DNA from: an uncultured Lachnospiraceae bacterium
Lineage (GTDB): Bacteria; Bacillota; Clostridia; Lachnospirales; Lachnospiraceae
DNA: 64,000 nt
Reading direction: 5' to 3'
NCBI GenBank assembly: GCA_947629525.1
Contig: CANREB010000004.1
Location: 47,835 to 111,834, forward strand
Below the pieces are notes generated by a model. That model saw only the letters and a program-made list of their open reading frames with translations. It had not been told where the DNA came from and did not search any database. Shown here one piece after another: positions 18,650 through 28,534 of this stretch (positions are counted from its first letter, which is position 1; each line of letters begins with the position of its first letter). The position numbers and the translations under genes are program-made.

Positions 18650-20458
18650 CTATATATTTTTCTGATTGCTCAGATACCTGATGCACACTCCGTTGGAATG
18701 AAGAATATCACCTTCAAGTTTCCTTGAAAATACTATTTTACTGTTCTTGTCCTTTATTATCACGACATCTTCATCACTGCTGTTTACTAGCACTTCTAGT
18801 GTTTCGCCCCATCCCATTTTGCGAAACTGCACTACCCTTGGATCAGCATAGTCCGACGGGAAATGGAAATTGCGTTCGCGCATAAGCGGTTCTTCCTTAC
18901 GCAGTTTTATAAGCTGCTTTGTAAGGGAAATCTGCTCATTGTACTTACCCTGCTCTATATCCTCCCACGGCATGCAGCGGCGGCAGTCAGGGTCAAAACT
19001 TCCCTCCATGCCTATCTCTGTGCCGTAATATATGCACACGCTGCCCGGCATTGTAAACAACAGCGCAAGCAGGCAATTGTATTCGTCGATCCCGTCTGCC
19101 ACATTTCTAAGCCGTATGGTATCGTGCGAGTCAAGCATATTAAAAAGCACATCATTTGTCTGCTGCATATAGTTGGTATAACAGCGGTTTATCATAAATT
19201 CAAAGTCTTCTCCTGTCAGGCTCTTGTCTATAAAAAAGTCCTTCAGGCTGCCTGCAAGCGGATAATTCATGACAGAGTCATACTCATCGCCCCTAAGCCA
19301 TGGAACAGCATCATGCCATATTTCGCCAAGCAGATATATCTCAGGATCTATCGCCTTTAACGCTTTTCTCAGTTCCTTGCAGAAAGTGTGTGAGACCTCG
19401 TTCGCAACGTCCATACGTATGCCGTCAATACCGTATTTTTTCACCCATCCGCATGCAACACCGATAAGATAGTCACGGACTGCCTTGTTGTTTGTGTTGA
19501 GCTTCGGCATAGCGTCAAAAAATGCGAATGTATACAACTGCCCTTTTTTCGCCGCATCATGCTTATCAGAAAACGGGAACTCATTTATCATAAACCAGTC
19601 AAAATATTCCGACTCTCTGCCGTTTTTGAGTACGTCCTGCCAAGGTTTGAAAAAATATCCGCTATGGTTGAATACCGCGTCTATCATAACCCTTATGCCG
19701 CGCTTATGAGCTTCGTCCACAAAACGTTTCATAGTTTCGTCGTCCCCAAAATGCGGATCTATTTTCTCATAATCAGTCGTGTCATACTTGTGGTTTGACG
19801 GCGATTTATTGACAGGTGTGGTATATATGCCTGTGACGCCCAAATCCTGCAGGTAATCAAGCTTATCTATGATCCCCTGTATGTCACCGCCATAAAAGTC
19901 GCTATGTCCTACTCCGCCCTCGCATTTCCAAGGCTTTGTGTTTTCGGGATTTATGGAAGCGTCACCGTTGCAGAACCTGTCCGGAAAAATCTGATACCAT
20001 ACCGTATCGTTTACCCACCGCGGTACGCGGTTCACATCGCTTGGATTAAGCCACGGCATGGTAAAGCATTGGCGGCTGCGCCCTTTTAAGTTCATCTGCT
20101 CCCCGCTCACAAAACCGTCCTCAAAATAATACCACTTCTCGCTGTCCGTCACAAGTTCAAAGTAATATTTAAGCCGCTTAAACGGCGGATTTATCGTCGT
20201 AGTCCACCAAAGCTGATATTTGAGCCTTTTCTTGAACGGTACATTTGCCTTATCACCTGTCCATTCCTCTCCGCCGCCGAGTATGCCGTTTGCAAACGGA
20301 TCGCCGTATATGATGTTTACTTCCCTGACGTCGTATCCCGTCTTTAAATTGATGATGAGCTGATTTTCGTCAAGCATGTAGCAATAGTTGTCAACCGTTC
20401 TGTGATAAACTGATGCAAATTCCATATGTACAACCTGTCCTTTCTTAATGTGTTCCAA
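18650..20458 (-). CDS. GH13 alpha-glycosidase (neopullulanase/cyclomaltodextrinase type)
   Basis: A 602-residue alpha-amylase-family enzyme with no signal peptide. An N-terminal beta domain (about residues 1-135) precedes the barrel, which starts at DTVWYQIFPDRFCNGD. The four conserved regions are present: DAVFNHSG, GIRMDVANEV (nucleophile Asp), LGEIWHD (acid Glu) and NMLDSHDT. This domain layout fits enzymes acting on maltodextrins, cyclodextrins or pullulan in the cytoplasm. Confidence 0.92.
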   Translation of the reverse strand: MEHIKKGQVVHMEFASVYHRTVDNYCYMLDENQLIINLKTGYDVREVNIIYGDPFANGILGGGEEWTGDKANVPFKKRLKYQLWWTTTINPPFKRLKYYFELVTDSEKWYYFEDGFVSGEQMNLKGRSRQCFTMPWLNPSDVNRVPRWVNDTVWYQIFPDRFCNGDASINPENTKPWKCEGGVGHSDFYGGDIQGIIDKLDYLQDLGVTGIYTTPVNKSPSNHKYDTTDYEKIDPHFGDDETMKRFVDEAHKRGIRVMIDAVFNHSGYFFKPWQDVLKNGRESEYFDWFMINEFPFSDKHDAAKKGQLYTFAFFDAMPKLNTNNKAVRDYLIGVACGWVKKYGIDGIRMDVANEVSHTFCKELRKALKAIDPEIYLLGEIWHDAVPWLRGDEYDSVMNYPLAGSLKDFFIDKSLTGEDFEFMINRCYTNYMQQTNDVLFNMLDSHDTIRLRNVADGIDEYNCLLALLFTMPGSVCIYYGTEIGMEGSFDPDCRRCMPWEDIEQGKYNEQISLTKQLIKLRKEEPLMRERNFHFPSDYADPRVVQFRKMGWGETLEVLVNSSDEDVVIIKDKNSKIVFSRKLEGDILHSNGVCIRYLSNQKNI

Positions 20459-20481
20459 TGCTGAACCGGATTTTTATTTTT

Positions 20482-21510
20482 TTATATGCTGACTGTCCCC
20501 GCCAAAATACCTTCGTAATCCTCAAGGTTCTTTTCCAAAAGTTTTGGCGTGTCAAGCCCATATGGACATCTTGACGCGCATTTACCGCAGTGCAGGCATT
20601 CCTTAATCTTTGCCATCTCTTTCTGCCAGTCCGCGCTAAGCCACGAAGCAGAGGGTGAGCGCCTGATAAGCTGCGATGTGCGCGCGCAGTTATTTATTTT
20701 TATATCTTTCGGGCAGGGCATGCAGTAGCCGCACCCCCGGCAGAAATCACCCGAAAGTTCTTTCAGATCTTTCTCATACGTCGCTTTCATCTCATCGTCC
20801 ATGACAGGCGGATTTTCCTGAAATGACAAAAACTGCGCAAGCTCGCTCTCCTTCTGCACTCCCCAAAGCGGCAGCACCTCTTCATACTGCGCCGCAAACC
20901 AGTAACAGAGTTTTGCGTTTGTGAGAAGTCCGCCCGCAAGCCCTTTCATTTCAAGAAATCCCATGCCTGCCTTTCCGCACTTTTTCACAAGTTCAACCTC
21001 CCGCGGCGTGGAAATGTACGCAAACGGGTACTGCAGCGTCTCATACAGACCACTCTCCACTATCTCCTCCGCGACATTGAGCAGATGCGCCGTAATGCCT
21101 ATGTGGCGTATCTTTCCCTGCTCCTTAGCCTTTAGCAGCGCCTCATACATACCGTCCTCACCGCCCGGGGCAAAGCATTTCGGCACGCAGTGAAGCTGAT
21201 ATATATCAATATAATCTGTCTTTAAATTCTTTAGCGATGTATCCAAGTCCTCGATAAGCTTTTCCTTTGTCCTCGCCATCGTCTTTGTCGCGATATAATA
21301 GCTTTCACGCTTCACTCCCTTTAGCGCCTTACCAAGCTTTTCCTCGCTGTCGCTGTAAGCACGCGCCGTGTCGAAAAAATTCACTCCGCCGTCAAGCGCC
21401 ATATGTATAAGCTCTATCGCGCTTTTCTCGTCTATCCTCTGTATCGGAAGAGCCCCAAAGCCGTTTTTGTTTGCGACTATTCCTGTGTTTCCTAATTTTA
21501 CCGTAAGCAT
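20482..21510 (-). CDS. Aldo/keto reductase with two [4Fe-4S] clusters
   Basis: A 342-residue protein. The N-terminal barrel carries aldo/keto reductase motifs (GVNFFDTARAYSDSEEKLG, TDYIDIYQLHC, IRHIGIT). The C-terminal part has ferredoxin-type clusters: CRGCGYCMPCP and CLHCGKCASRCPYG. This combination is common in anaerobes and suggests electron transfer from a ferredoxin-like donor to an aldehyde or ketone. Substrate unknown. Confidence 0.92.
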   Translation of the reverse strand: MLTVKLGNTGIVANKNGFGALPIQRIDEKSAIELIHMALDGGVNFFDTARAYSDSEEKLGKALKGVKRESYYIATKTMARTKEKLIEDLDTSLKNLKTDYIDIYQLHCVPKCFAPGGEDGMYEALLKAKEQGKIRHIGITAHLLNVAEEIVESGLYETLQYPFAYISTPREVELVKKCGKAGMGFLEMKGLAGGLLTNAKLCYWFAAQYEEVLPLWGVQKESELAQFLSFQENPPVMDDEMKATYEKDLKELSGDFCRGCGYCMPCPKDIKINNCARTSQLIRRSPSASWLSADWQKEMAKIKECLHCGKCASRCPYGLDTPKLLEKNLEDYEGILAGTVSI

Positions 21511-21536
21511 AATTTACACCTGTCCTTTCTATGCAG

Positions 21537-22322
21537 CTACATACGCACCTTAGCACACTCGCTTTTTATGTATGCGTTCATTTTTTCGCGTATCTGCTCA
21601 AACTGCCTGTTTGTCTCGGGAAGCTCTGACTCAAAATCCATCAGCTTATTTAAAAACCCCTGTTCATATACTATCATATAACTTACCGGATATACAAGCT
21701 CATATACAAGAGAAATATGTCCGACGACATTGTCAACGGGTGTTTTCTTCAGGTTGCGCAAAACAGCATGTTCCTCAAAAAACGCCAGCATCACATCATC
21801 GCTCACCTTGCAGTTTTTCAGTTCTTTTGTTGAGACATTGTATATTTCCTCAAGAGGCACGATCACATTTACCTTCAATATATCTATCTTGTCAGCATCA
21901 CGCAAAAGATCAGCAAACTTTTTCTCGCGCGTGCTGTAGCTGTCGGGGATTTTGTATGCGCTGTGGCATCTGACTGTGCGCTCCAACAGCAAATCCTCCG
22001 AAGCGTCATCAACATAATCGCGTATTTTACCCTCCTTAAACAGTATATCCGCGCCAAACTCCGCATGGTCTATAGACTGCGCATCAATAAAAGTGCCGTA
22101 TCTGCGAAGCTGCTCAAATCTGCCAACGTCATGCAGCAGACCCGTAAGCCATGCTATTTCGGTTTCATCTTCATCAAAGCCCGATTCCCTTGCTATGCGC
22201 TCGCATAGCCCGCATACGCGGTAGGTGTGTTCTATTTTGAGCTTGATTTTCTCGTCATTTGTATCATAATTGCCCACATATGTGTTAAACGCATTTAATG
22301 CTTTTTGCCTGTCTATTATCAT
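21537..22322 (-). CDS. HD-domain phosphohydrolase
   Basis: About 261 residues from MIIDRQKALNAFNTYVGNYD, start supported by GGGG upstream. The HD metal site appears as KIEHTYRV, LLHDVGRFEQ, IDHAEFGAD and RDADKID. HD proteins hydrolyse phosphate esters of nucleotides, but the substrate cannot be assigned. It is 27 bases from the aldo/keto reductase start. Confidence 0.88.
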   Translation of the reverse strand: MIIDRQKALNAFNTYVGNYDTNDEKIKLKIEHTYRVCGLCERIARESGFDEDETEIAWLTGLLHDVGRFEQLRRYGTFIDAQSIDHAEFGADILFKEGKIRDYVDDASEDLLLERTVRCHSAYKIPDSYSTREKKFADLLRDADKIDILKVNVIVPLEEIYNVSTKELKNCKVSDDVMLAFFEEHAVLRNLKKTPVDNVVGHISLVYELVYPVSYMIVYEQGFLNKLMDFESELPETNRQFEQIREKMNAYIKSECAKVRM

Positions 22323-22369
22323 TTTTTCCCCTTTTTTCACTGTACTTTTGAAAGACGATGCAGCAAGGG

Positions 22370-22403
22370 CAGCCTATCACTTCATTCACAAATAGACTGC
22401 CCC
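22370..22403 (-). terminator. Hairpin after the ABC exporter genes
   Basis: An inverted repeat GGGCAGCCTAT / ATAGACTGCCC between the ABC gene stop and the HD gene. The stem is strong but the minus-strand T run is poor, so termination is uncertain. Confidence 0.4.
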
Positions 22404-22417
22404 GCTTTTGTTAATAC

Positions 22418-24328
22418 TTACGCCGTAATGGCATTACCTGTATACAACTGATAATACTTACCCTTAGCCTCTATAAGCTCATCATGCGTACCGCGTTCAA
22501 TGATCCTGCCCTGTTCAAGCACCATGATACAATCGCTGTTCTTGACCGTGGACAGCCTGTGCGCGATAACGAATGTCGTCCTGCCTTTCATCAGCTTATC
22601 CATACCGTCCTGCACTATCTTCTCAGTACGCGTATCGATTGAGCTTGTCGCTTCGTCAAGGATAAGCGCCGGCGGGTCTGCTATCGCCGCCCTCGCGATT
22701 GCAAGAAGCTGCCTCTGACCTTGACTAAGATTAGCCCCGTCGCCTGTAAGCAGTGTATTGTACCCCTGCGGAAGCCTCTCGATGAAATCATGCGCATTTG
22801 CAAGCTTAGCCGCCGCGATAACCTCCTCGTCAGTCGCGTCAAGCTTTCCATAGCGTATATTTTCCATAACAGTCGCCGTGAAAAGGTGCGTATCCTGCAA
22901 AACTATACCAAGTGAACGCCTCAAATCGGCTTTCTTAATCTTGTTTACGTTTATCGCATCATACCTTATCTTGCCGTCCTGAATATCGTAAAAGCGGTTT
23001 ATCAGGTTGGTGATCGTCGTCTTGCCCGCGCCTGTAGAACCTACAAAGGCAATCTTCTGTCCGGGCTTTGCGTACATTATGATATTGTGAAGTACCATCT
23101 TCTCATCAGTGTAACCAAAATCGACATCATCAAACTGCACTGCGCCTTCAAGCCTCTGATAAGTAACCGTATCGCTTGCCTTGTGGTAATGTTTCCACGC
23201 CCACATACCTGTATGCTTTTGGGTCTCTCTTATCTCTCCGTTTACAAGTTCAGCGTTTACAAGCGATACATATCCCTCGTCTACCTCAGGTTTTTCATCT
23301 ATTAGTTTGAATACCCGGTCCGCACCCGCAAGAGCCATTACCACGGCATTAAACTGCATGCTCACCTGATTTATAGGCATATTGAAACTCTTGTTAAACG
23401 TCAGGAAGCTTGCAAGTCCGCCAAGCGTAAGTCCGCCGATCCTGTTTATCGCCAGAACGCCTCCGACGATCGCGCATACCACATAGCTTAAATTGCCGAG
23501 CTGAGCGTTTATCGGACCAAGCATATTTCCGTACTGGTTTGCATTATAAGCGCTGTCAAAAAGCTCATCGTTAAGCTCGTTGAACTTTGCTATATTTTCT
23601 TCCTCATGGCAGAATACCTTTACGACTTTCTGCCCCTCCATCATCTCTTCAACAAAGCCGTTTACCGCGCCGAGTGCTTTCTGCTGGGCGAGGAAATATC
23701 TGCCTGACAGCCCTGTCGCTTTTTTGGTGACGAACAATACTACACACACCATTATAAGCGTCACTATCGTAAGCGGGACACTTAATATTACCATGCTTAT
23801 AAACACGCTCACTATCGTAATCGCACTGTTTAAAAACTGCGGCATACTCTGGCTTATCATCTGCCTGAGAGTATCGATATCGTTTGTATAGCACGACATT
23901 ATATCACCGTGTGCATGCGTATCAAAATATTTGATTGGAAGTGTTTCCATTGTTGAAAACATATCGTTTCGTATATTGCGCATAGTGCCCTGGCTTACAT
24001 TTATCATTATGCGGTTATAAATGTAAGCGGACAACGCCCCTATTGCATAAAAGCATGCTACTCTTGCTATCGCATGCGCAAGCCCTGAAAAATCAGGATC
24101 CGCCGTGCCAAGCAGCGGCATTATATAGCTGTCGATCAATGTCTGCGTAAACAATGTACCCTGTATATTTGCAAACACTCCTATAAATATACATATGACT
24201 ACGATAATTACGTGCGGCGTATAATTTTTCATTACATATCCCATAAGGCGCTTGAAAAGCTTCCCGGGATTTTCGATTTTAGGTCTCGGACCGCCTCTGC
24301 GTCTTCCACCCATAGGTCCGTTTGGCAT
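22418..24328 (-). CDS. ABC transporter, permease-ATPase fusion (catalytically complete half)
   Basis: A 636-residue exporter half: an N-terminal extension (GGRRRGGPRPKIENPGKLFK), six membrane helices, then an ATPase domain with Walker A GSTGAGKTT, signature LSQGQRQLLAIARA, Walker B LILDEATSSID with the catalytic Glu, and AHRLS. It starts 2 bases after the stop of the next ABC half and probably forms a heterodimer with it, exporting lipid-like or drug-like compounds. Substrate unknown. Confidence 0.93.
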   Translation of the reverse strand: MPNGPMGGRRRGGPRPKIENPGKLFKRLMGYVMKNYTPHVIIVVICIFIGVFANIQGTLFTQTLIDSYIMPLLGTADPDFSGLAHAIARVACFYAIGALSAYIYNRIMINVSQGTMRNIRNDMFSTMETLPIKYFDTHAHGDIMSCYTNDIDTLRQMISQSMPQFLNSAITIVSVFISMVILSVPLTIVTLIMVCVVLFVTKKATGLSGRYFLAQQKALGAVNGFVEEMMEGQKVVKVFCHEEENIAKFNELNDELFDSAYNANQYGNMLGPINAQLGNLSYVVCAIVGGVLAINRIGGLTLGGLASFLTFNKSFNMPINQVSMQFNAVVMALAGADRVFKLIDEKPEVDEGYVSLVNAELVNGEIRETQKHTGMWAWKHYHKASDTVTYQRLEGAVQFDDVDFGYTDEKMVLHNIIMYAKPGQKIAFVGSTGAGKTTITNLINRFYDIQDGKIRYDAINVNKIKKADLRRSLGIVLQDTHLFTATVMENIRYGKLDATDEEVIAAAKLANAHDFIERLPQGYNTLLTGDGANLSQGQRQLLAIARAAIADPPALILDEATSSIDTRTEKIVQDGMDKLMKGRTTFVIAHRLSTVKNSDCIMVLEQGRIIERGTHDELIEAKGKYYQLYTGNAITA

Positions 24329-24330
24329 TA

Positions 24331-26085
24331 TCAGTCACCTCCGTTTTCATCAAAATCGGCGTTGCCGCCTGTCTGGGATTCATATACTTCGCGGTAGATC
24401 GGACTGCTTTCAAGCAGCTCATCATGTGTACCGAAAGCTGAAACCTCGCCGTTGTCCATTACTATTATCCTGTCCGCATTCTGCACGCTGCTTATCCGCT
24501 GTGCGATTATAAGTTTTGTGGTGTCCGGTATCTCCTCAGCAAATGCTTTTCTTATCTTGGCGTCGGTAGCCGTGTCAACCGCGCTCGTGCTGTCGTCAAG
24601 AATAAGTATCTTCGGCTTTTTAAGCAATGCCCTTGCGATGCACAGACGCTGTTTTTGTCCGCCCGAAACATTCGTACCGCCCTGTTCAATATGCGTATTA
24701 TATTTATCAGGCATCTTTTGTATAAATTCGTCGGCACACGCAAGCCTGCACGCCCTTACGCACTCTTCCTCGCTCGCGTCCTTGTCGCCCCACCTGAGAT
24801 TTTCAAGGATAGTACCGCTGAACAGGACATTTTTCTGCAAAACTACAGACACCTGATTTCTGAGTGCTTCCATATCATACTTACGCACATCGATGCCGCC
24901 GACCAAGAGCTGTCCCTGCGTGACGTCATACAGACGGCTTATAAGATTTACAAGACTTGACTTAGCGCTGCCGGTGCCGCCGATAATGCCTATTGTCTCT
25001 CCTGATTTGATTTCAAGATTTATATTTTTAAGTACGGGCTTTCCTTCCTTGTGGTACGCAAAGCTTACATTATTAAAGCTTATGCTGCCGTCATGTACCT
25101 CTGTGATTGGCTTTTCAGGATTTTCAAGGTCTGACTTTTCAGTAAGTGCCTCCGCGATACGCTTTGCGCTCGCATAGCTCATTGTGAGCATTACGAATAT
25201 CATAGATACCATCATAAGGCTCATAAGTATGTTCATGCAGTATGCAAGCAGGCTCATCATCTCGCCTGTAGTAAGTCCGCCTGCCACTATCATCTTGGCG
25301 CCAAGCCATGAAATGATCAAAATACATGTATAAACTGTCGCCTGCATAAGCGGCATATTGATGACCACAAGCTTTTCGGCTTTAAGGAACATATTGTAGA
25401 TGTTGCTGTTGGCTTTTCTGAATTTATCCGTTTCATAATCCTCACGCACATATGCCTTGACTACCCTTATAGCCGATACATTTTCCTGTACGCTTGAATT
25501 TAACTCGTCGTATTTTTCAAATACCTGACGGAAATGCTTTGTCGCCCTTGGTATTATGAGTGAAAGACAGACGGCAAGAAATACGACTGCCACAAGATAA
25601 ACAGACGCAAGCCTTGCATTGATCGTAAACGCCATTATCATAGCGATTATCATTGAAGCGGGCGCTCTCATTGCCATCCTCAATATCATCTGATATGAGT
25701 TCTGCATATTGGTAACGTCCGTCGTAAGCCTTGTTATAAGGCTTGATGTTGAATACTTGTCAATGTTTGAAAATGAATAGGTCTGTATATTTTCAAACAT
25801 CGCTTTTCTCAGATTTCGCGCAAAACCCGTAGAAGCCCTTGCTCCGTACTTCGCCCCCATAAGTCCTGCCCATAAACCTATCAGCGCTATCACTATCATC
25901 TGAACGCCGACTATATAAATATGGTTCATATTTCCCGCATTTACACCGTCGTCGATGATTGATGCCATAAGCATTGGGATAACCATTTCCATGATAACTT
26001 CAAGTATCATGAATACAGGCGTAAGTATGGAATCTTTCTTAAATTCCTTGATCTGCGCGCCTAATACTTTCAGCATAAACTTCAC
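24331..26085 (-). CDS. ABC transporter, permease-ATPase fusion (degenerate-site half)
   Basis: A 584-residue exporter half with six N-terminal membrane helices and an ATPase domain: Walker A GGTGSAKSS, signature VSGGQKQRLCIARA, Walker B LILDDSTSAVD. The residue after the Walker B Asp is Asp rather than Glu, the mark of the non-hydrolysing site in heterodimeric exporters (BmrCD, TM287/288 type). Its partner gene follows 2 bases later. Confidence 0.93.
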   Translation of the reverse strand: MKFMLKVLGAQIKEFKKDSILTPVFMILEVIMEMVIPMLMASIIDDGVNAGNMNHIYIVGVQMIVIALIGLWAGLMGAKYGARASTGFARNLRKAMFENIQTYSFSNIDKYSTSSLITRLTTDVTNMQNSYQMILRMAMRAPASMIIAMIMAFTINARLASVYLVAVVFLAVCLSLIIPRATKHFRQVFEKYDELNSSVQENVSAIRVVKAYVREDYETDKFRKANSNIYNMFLKAEKLVVINMPLMQATVYTCILIISWLGAKMIVAGGLTTGEMMSLLAYCMNILMSLMMVSMIFVMLTMSYASAKRIAEALTEKSDLENPEKPITEVHDGSISFNNVSFAYHKEGKPVLKNINLEIKSGETIGIIGGTGSAKSSLVNLISRLYDVTQGQLLVGGIDVRKYDMEALRNQVSVVLQKNVLFSGTILENLRWGDKDASEEECVRACRLACADEFIQKMPDKYNTHIEQGGTNVSGGQKQRLCIARALLKKPKILILDDSTSAVDTATDAKIRKAFAEEIPDTTKLIIAQRISSVQNADRIIVMDNGEVSAFGTHDELLESSPIYREVYESQTGGNADFDENGGD

Positions 26086-26220
26086 CCTTTCCTGTAATTA
26101 ATCATAGCATATGAACTGAATAAATGCTTATACCATATCATTTTACGCTTATAAAAAATTGGGGTCAAGACAGGTTGATTTTTTTATGATTTTGTTTATA
26201 CTTTATATATTCTTTTTTTA

Positions 26221-26724
26221 CTAAAATTTTCTTATCTCTATTGAATCGTCTTCCGGTGTGTTTTCAACTGATTTGATTATCACATCGTAGCCAAAGTCAT
26301 CGTTTACCTGTACGTGTACCCTGTCACCGCTTTTGTGTCCTATAAGCGCCTTTGCTATCGGCGACTCTATGCTTATCAGTCCTTCAAGCGAATTGCTTCT
26401 TATGGTGGTGACAAGCTTGTATTTTTCTGTGGTGCCGTCCTCCACGAACATTACTTCGACAGTTTTATTAAGCCCTGCCTCGTCTTCGTTTGTGTCGTCC
26501 TCTATGATCTCCGCCGTTTTTATCATGCGCTCCAGATATCTGATACGGCTTTCATTTTGGTTCTTATATTTTTTCGCCGCATAATATTCAAAATTTTCGC
26601 TCAGATCACCTTGTGCCCTTGCTTCCTTTACTGCTTCGATTGCTTCCTTTCTTATGACAAGTTTCCGGTGCTCGATTTCCTCTTCCATTTTTTTGATGTC
26701 GTTTTTTGTAAGCCTGTCGTTCAT
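26221..26724 (-). CDS. greA: Transcription elongation factor GreA
   Basis: A 167-residue protein from MNDRLTKNDIKKMEEEIEHR, start set by GAGGAGG. The N-terminal coiled coil (REARAQGDLSENFEYYAAK-type sequence, with acidic tip DLSENFEY) is followed by the FKBP-like C-terminal domain (SIESPIAKALIGHKSGD). It rescues backtracked RNA polymerase by stimulating transcript cleavage. It stands alone between convergent-spaced neighbours. Confidence 0.93.
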   Translation of the reverse strand: MNDRLTKNDIKKMEEEIEHRKLVIRKEAIEAVKEARAQGDLSENFEYYAAKKYKNQNESRIRYLERMIKTAEIIEDDTNEDEAGLNKTVEVMFVEDGTTEKYKLVTTIRSNSLEGLISIESPIAKALIGHKSGDRVHVQVNDDFGYDVIIKSVENTPEDDSIEIRKF

Positions 26725-26902
26725 ATCATCAGCCCTCCTCTGACTTTTTACGCTTTTATGGCGCAGTATGAATTTTATTAAAAATAATATCATGATTTCA
26801 TTTATTTTTCCATAATATTTTTTGTTACAAAAAGAAACACCCGATAATGATAATCGGCATATGCGCGTTAGCAGGAATTATTCTGCTTTAGTTAAAATCA
26901 GC

Positions 26903-26930
26903 AGGGGACATCCGTTTTGAATGTCCCCCG
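26903..26930 (-). terminator. Hairpin after the anti-sigma-like gene
   Basis: A 9-10 bp GC-rich stem (GGGGACATC / GAATGTCCCC around CGTTTT) just past the stop of the gene at 26952. Only a short T-rich tract follows on the minus strand. Confidence 0.55.
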
Positions 26931-26951
26931 CATAGTATATTTTACTGTAGT

Positions 26952-27824
26952 TTATTTCTGTACACTAAGTACGCTCCCGTCCACCGCGTCGATTATGCAG
27001 GCATAAATATACCTGTCTTCATTCCTAAAGCCTACGCTGTATGCCACGCTGCTTTCAGTATCATACTCCGCCGTATTGGATGATATGTCAATCAAAAACG
27101 CTTCTTTGCCGTATATGTCCGTCAAAATCTCCATTTCCTGTGCCTTTTCGCCAAGGTCGGTTTCCATCTGCTTTTTTGCTATTTCCACCGCTTCCTCCTC
27201 GCTGATGCCGCCTGCCTCACTCACGATTGCCGCCATCCTGTTTTTCTCTTCCAGATATTCTTTCCTTGCTTCCTGTGCGGCGGGTGTCTGTTCGATGGCA
27301 TAACTCCTCACATGGTTAAAATCAATTATTTCCAACAGTTCTTCGTCCGTAAGTTCCCTGTCGGGCAGATAAAAAGTCCCCTTGTTTTTAACATAACAGA
27401 GCGTTCCTTCCACAACCTCTGCCTCATCATCTACCTGAACCAGTTCCTTTTCAGGAAATACTCCATTCTGATAGTCCTGTGTCAGCTGTTTCATGCGCTT
27501 ATTTTCACTGTCAGAATACTCCCTCATGAAAACATCTGCTTCCACATTCTGTTCATTGATCATATCCACGATAAACTGTACTTCCTCTTTCGGGATATTT
27601 TCCATGCGCTCCCTTACTATGCTTTTTATCATCGCACTTGCTGAAATTCCGATAACGCCTACGGCAAGTACTGCCGCCGCCGCGGATGCCGCTGTCTTTT
27701 TCCGTTTTCCTGTCCTGCTCTTTTTGCTCTCCATTTCCCTTTTGACATTCATAATGATTTCCTCCTGCATTTCTTTTGAAATATTGATTTGTTCCATTGT
27801 TTCTTTTATGATATTTTTATTCAT
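26952..27824 (-). CDS. Membrane protein with PepSY-like C-terminus, probable anti-sigma partner
   Basis: A 290-residue protein. Residues 1-45 are cytoplasmic and charged, followed by a transmembrane helix (ASAAAAVLAVGVIGISASAM), then a long extracytoplasmic part. The last third (EEAVEIAKKQMETDLGEKAQ; IYACIIDAVDGSVLSVQK) resembles PepSY domains. It begins 3 bases after the ECF sigma gene, so it probably holds the sigma factor at the membrane until an envelope signal. No zinc finger of the usual anti-sigma type is visible, so this role is inferred from position. Confidence 0.7.
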   Translation of the reverse strand: MNKNIIKETMEQINISKEMQEEIIMNVKREMESKKSRTGKRKKTAASAAAAVLAVGVIGISASAMIKSIVRERMENIPKEEVQFIVDMINEQNVEADVFMREYSDSENKRMKQLTQDYQNGVFPEKELVQVDDEAEVVEGTLCYVKNKGTFYLPDRELTDEELLEIIDFNHVRSYAIEQTPAAQEARKEYLEEKNRMAAIVSEAGGISEEEAVEIAKKQMETDLGEKAQEMEILTDIYGKEAFLIDISSNTAEYDTESSVAYSVGFRNEDRYIYACIIDAVDGSVLSVQK

Positions 27825-27827
27825 GTG

Positions 27828-28295
27828 CTAATCCTCCTCCCTCAACAGCTTCATCTGCTCCCTGCCGCGCCGAAGCCTCATTTTCACCGCGCCCTCGCTT
27901 ATTCCCAGAATATCCGCTATTTCTTTTATACGGTACCCTTCCGCATAATGCAGATAAAGGACTGTTTTATGCCTGACCGGCAGGCTGAGCAATTCCGTCA
28001 ATGTTTCTTTTTGCCGCGGCGCTTCCAAACTGTTTTCAAGCTCCTCAACAGATATCTTTGGATGCCTGCTCCTAAACCGTATCATATCGCGGCTTATATT
28101 GGTCGCCACTTTGATAAGCCATGCCTTTTCATGCTCCTCATCGCGAAAATGCGGTTTCTTTTCAAGATATCTGCAGAATGTATCCTGAATGGCATCCTGT
28201 GCATCCTGCTCATTGCACAATATCACAATGCAGATTTTGTAGAGCATATCGCTGTACTTTAAAACAGCATCTCTTATCTTTTGCTCCATACCCAC
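27828..28295 (-). CDS. ECF-type RNA polymerase sigma factor
   Basis: A 155-residue sigma-70-like protein with region 2 (ILCNEQDAQDAIQDTFCRYL, AWLIKVATNISRDM) and region 4 (LPVRHKTVLYLHYAEGYRIK, ADILGISEGAVKMRLRRGRE). GTG at 28295 is preferred because AAAGGAGGTG lies 9 bases upstream; ATG 28289 is too far. It is translationally close to its presumed anti-sigma gene. The minus-strand sequence upstream has TGAACCTTT, a possible ECF -35 for autoregulation, but no convincing -10 was found. Confidence 0.9.
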   Translation of the reverse strand: MGMEQKIRDAVLKYSDMLYKICIVILCNEQDAQDAIQDTFCRYLEKKPHFRDEEHEKAWLIKVATNISRDMIRFRSRHPKISVEELENSLEAPRQKETLTELLSLPVRHKTVLYLHYAEGYRIKEIADILGISEGAVKMRLRRGREQMKLLREED

Positions 28296-28384
28296 ACATT
28301 TTCACCTCCTTTGCCTTAAACACGCATGAAAGGTTCAAAAAGTAACGCATTTTGATAAATATTTTTGATAAGTTTTATTGGGGA

Positions 28385-28416
28385 ACTAAAAAACCGCTAT
28401 TACAGCGGTTTTCTCA
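28385..28416 (-). terminator. Terminator downstream of lysA
   Basis: A perfect stem AAAACCGCT / AGCGGTTTT with a 5-base loop, followed on the minus strand by T6. It lies about 120 bases past the lysA stop. A further weak pairing (GGGACGCAG / CTGCGTCCC, 28450-28525) sits between. Confidence 0.8.
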
Positions 28417-28534
28417 TAGGATTTGCATTAAAAGACGCATAGGATAGAATTGGGACGCAGCTCTTACGCCGCACTTTACCGGCTTATCAACAAAGTACAT
28501 ATATCACGCTCTTTACTGCGTCCCCGGCTGATCG

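Noticed and set aside
28440..28530. Possible lysine riboswitch near lysA
   Set aside because: It lies downstream of lysA and lacks the conserved lysine-riboswitch core; only a long-range GGGACGCAG/CTGCGTCCC pairing is present.
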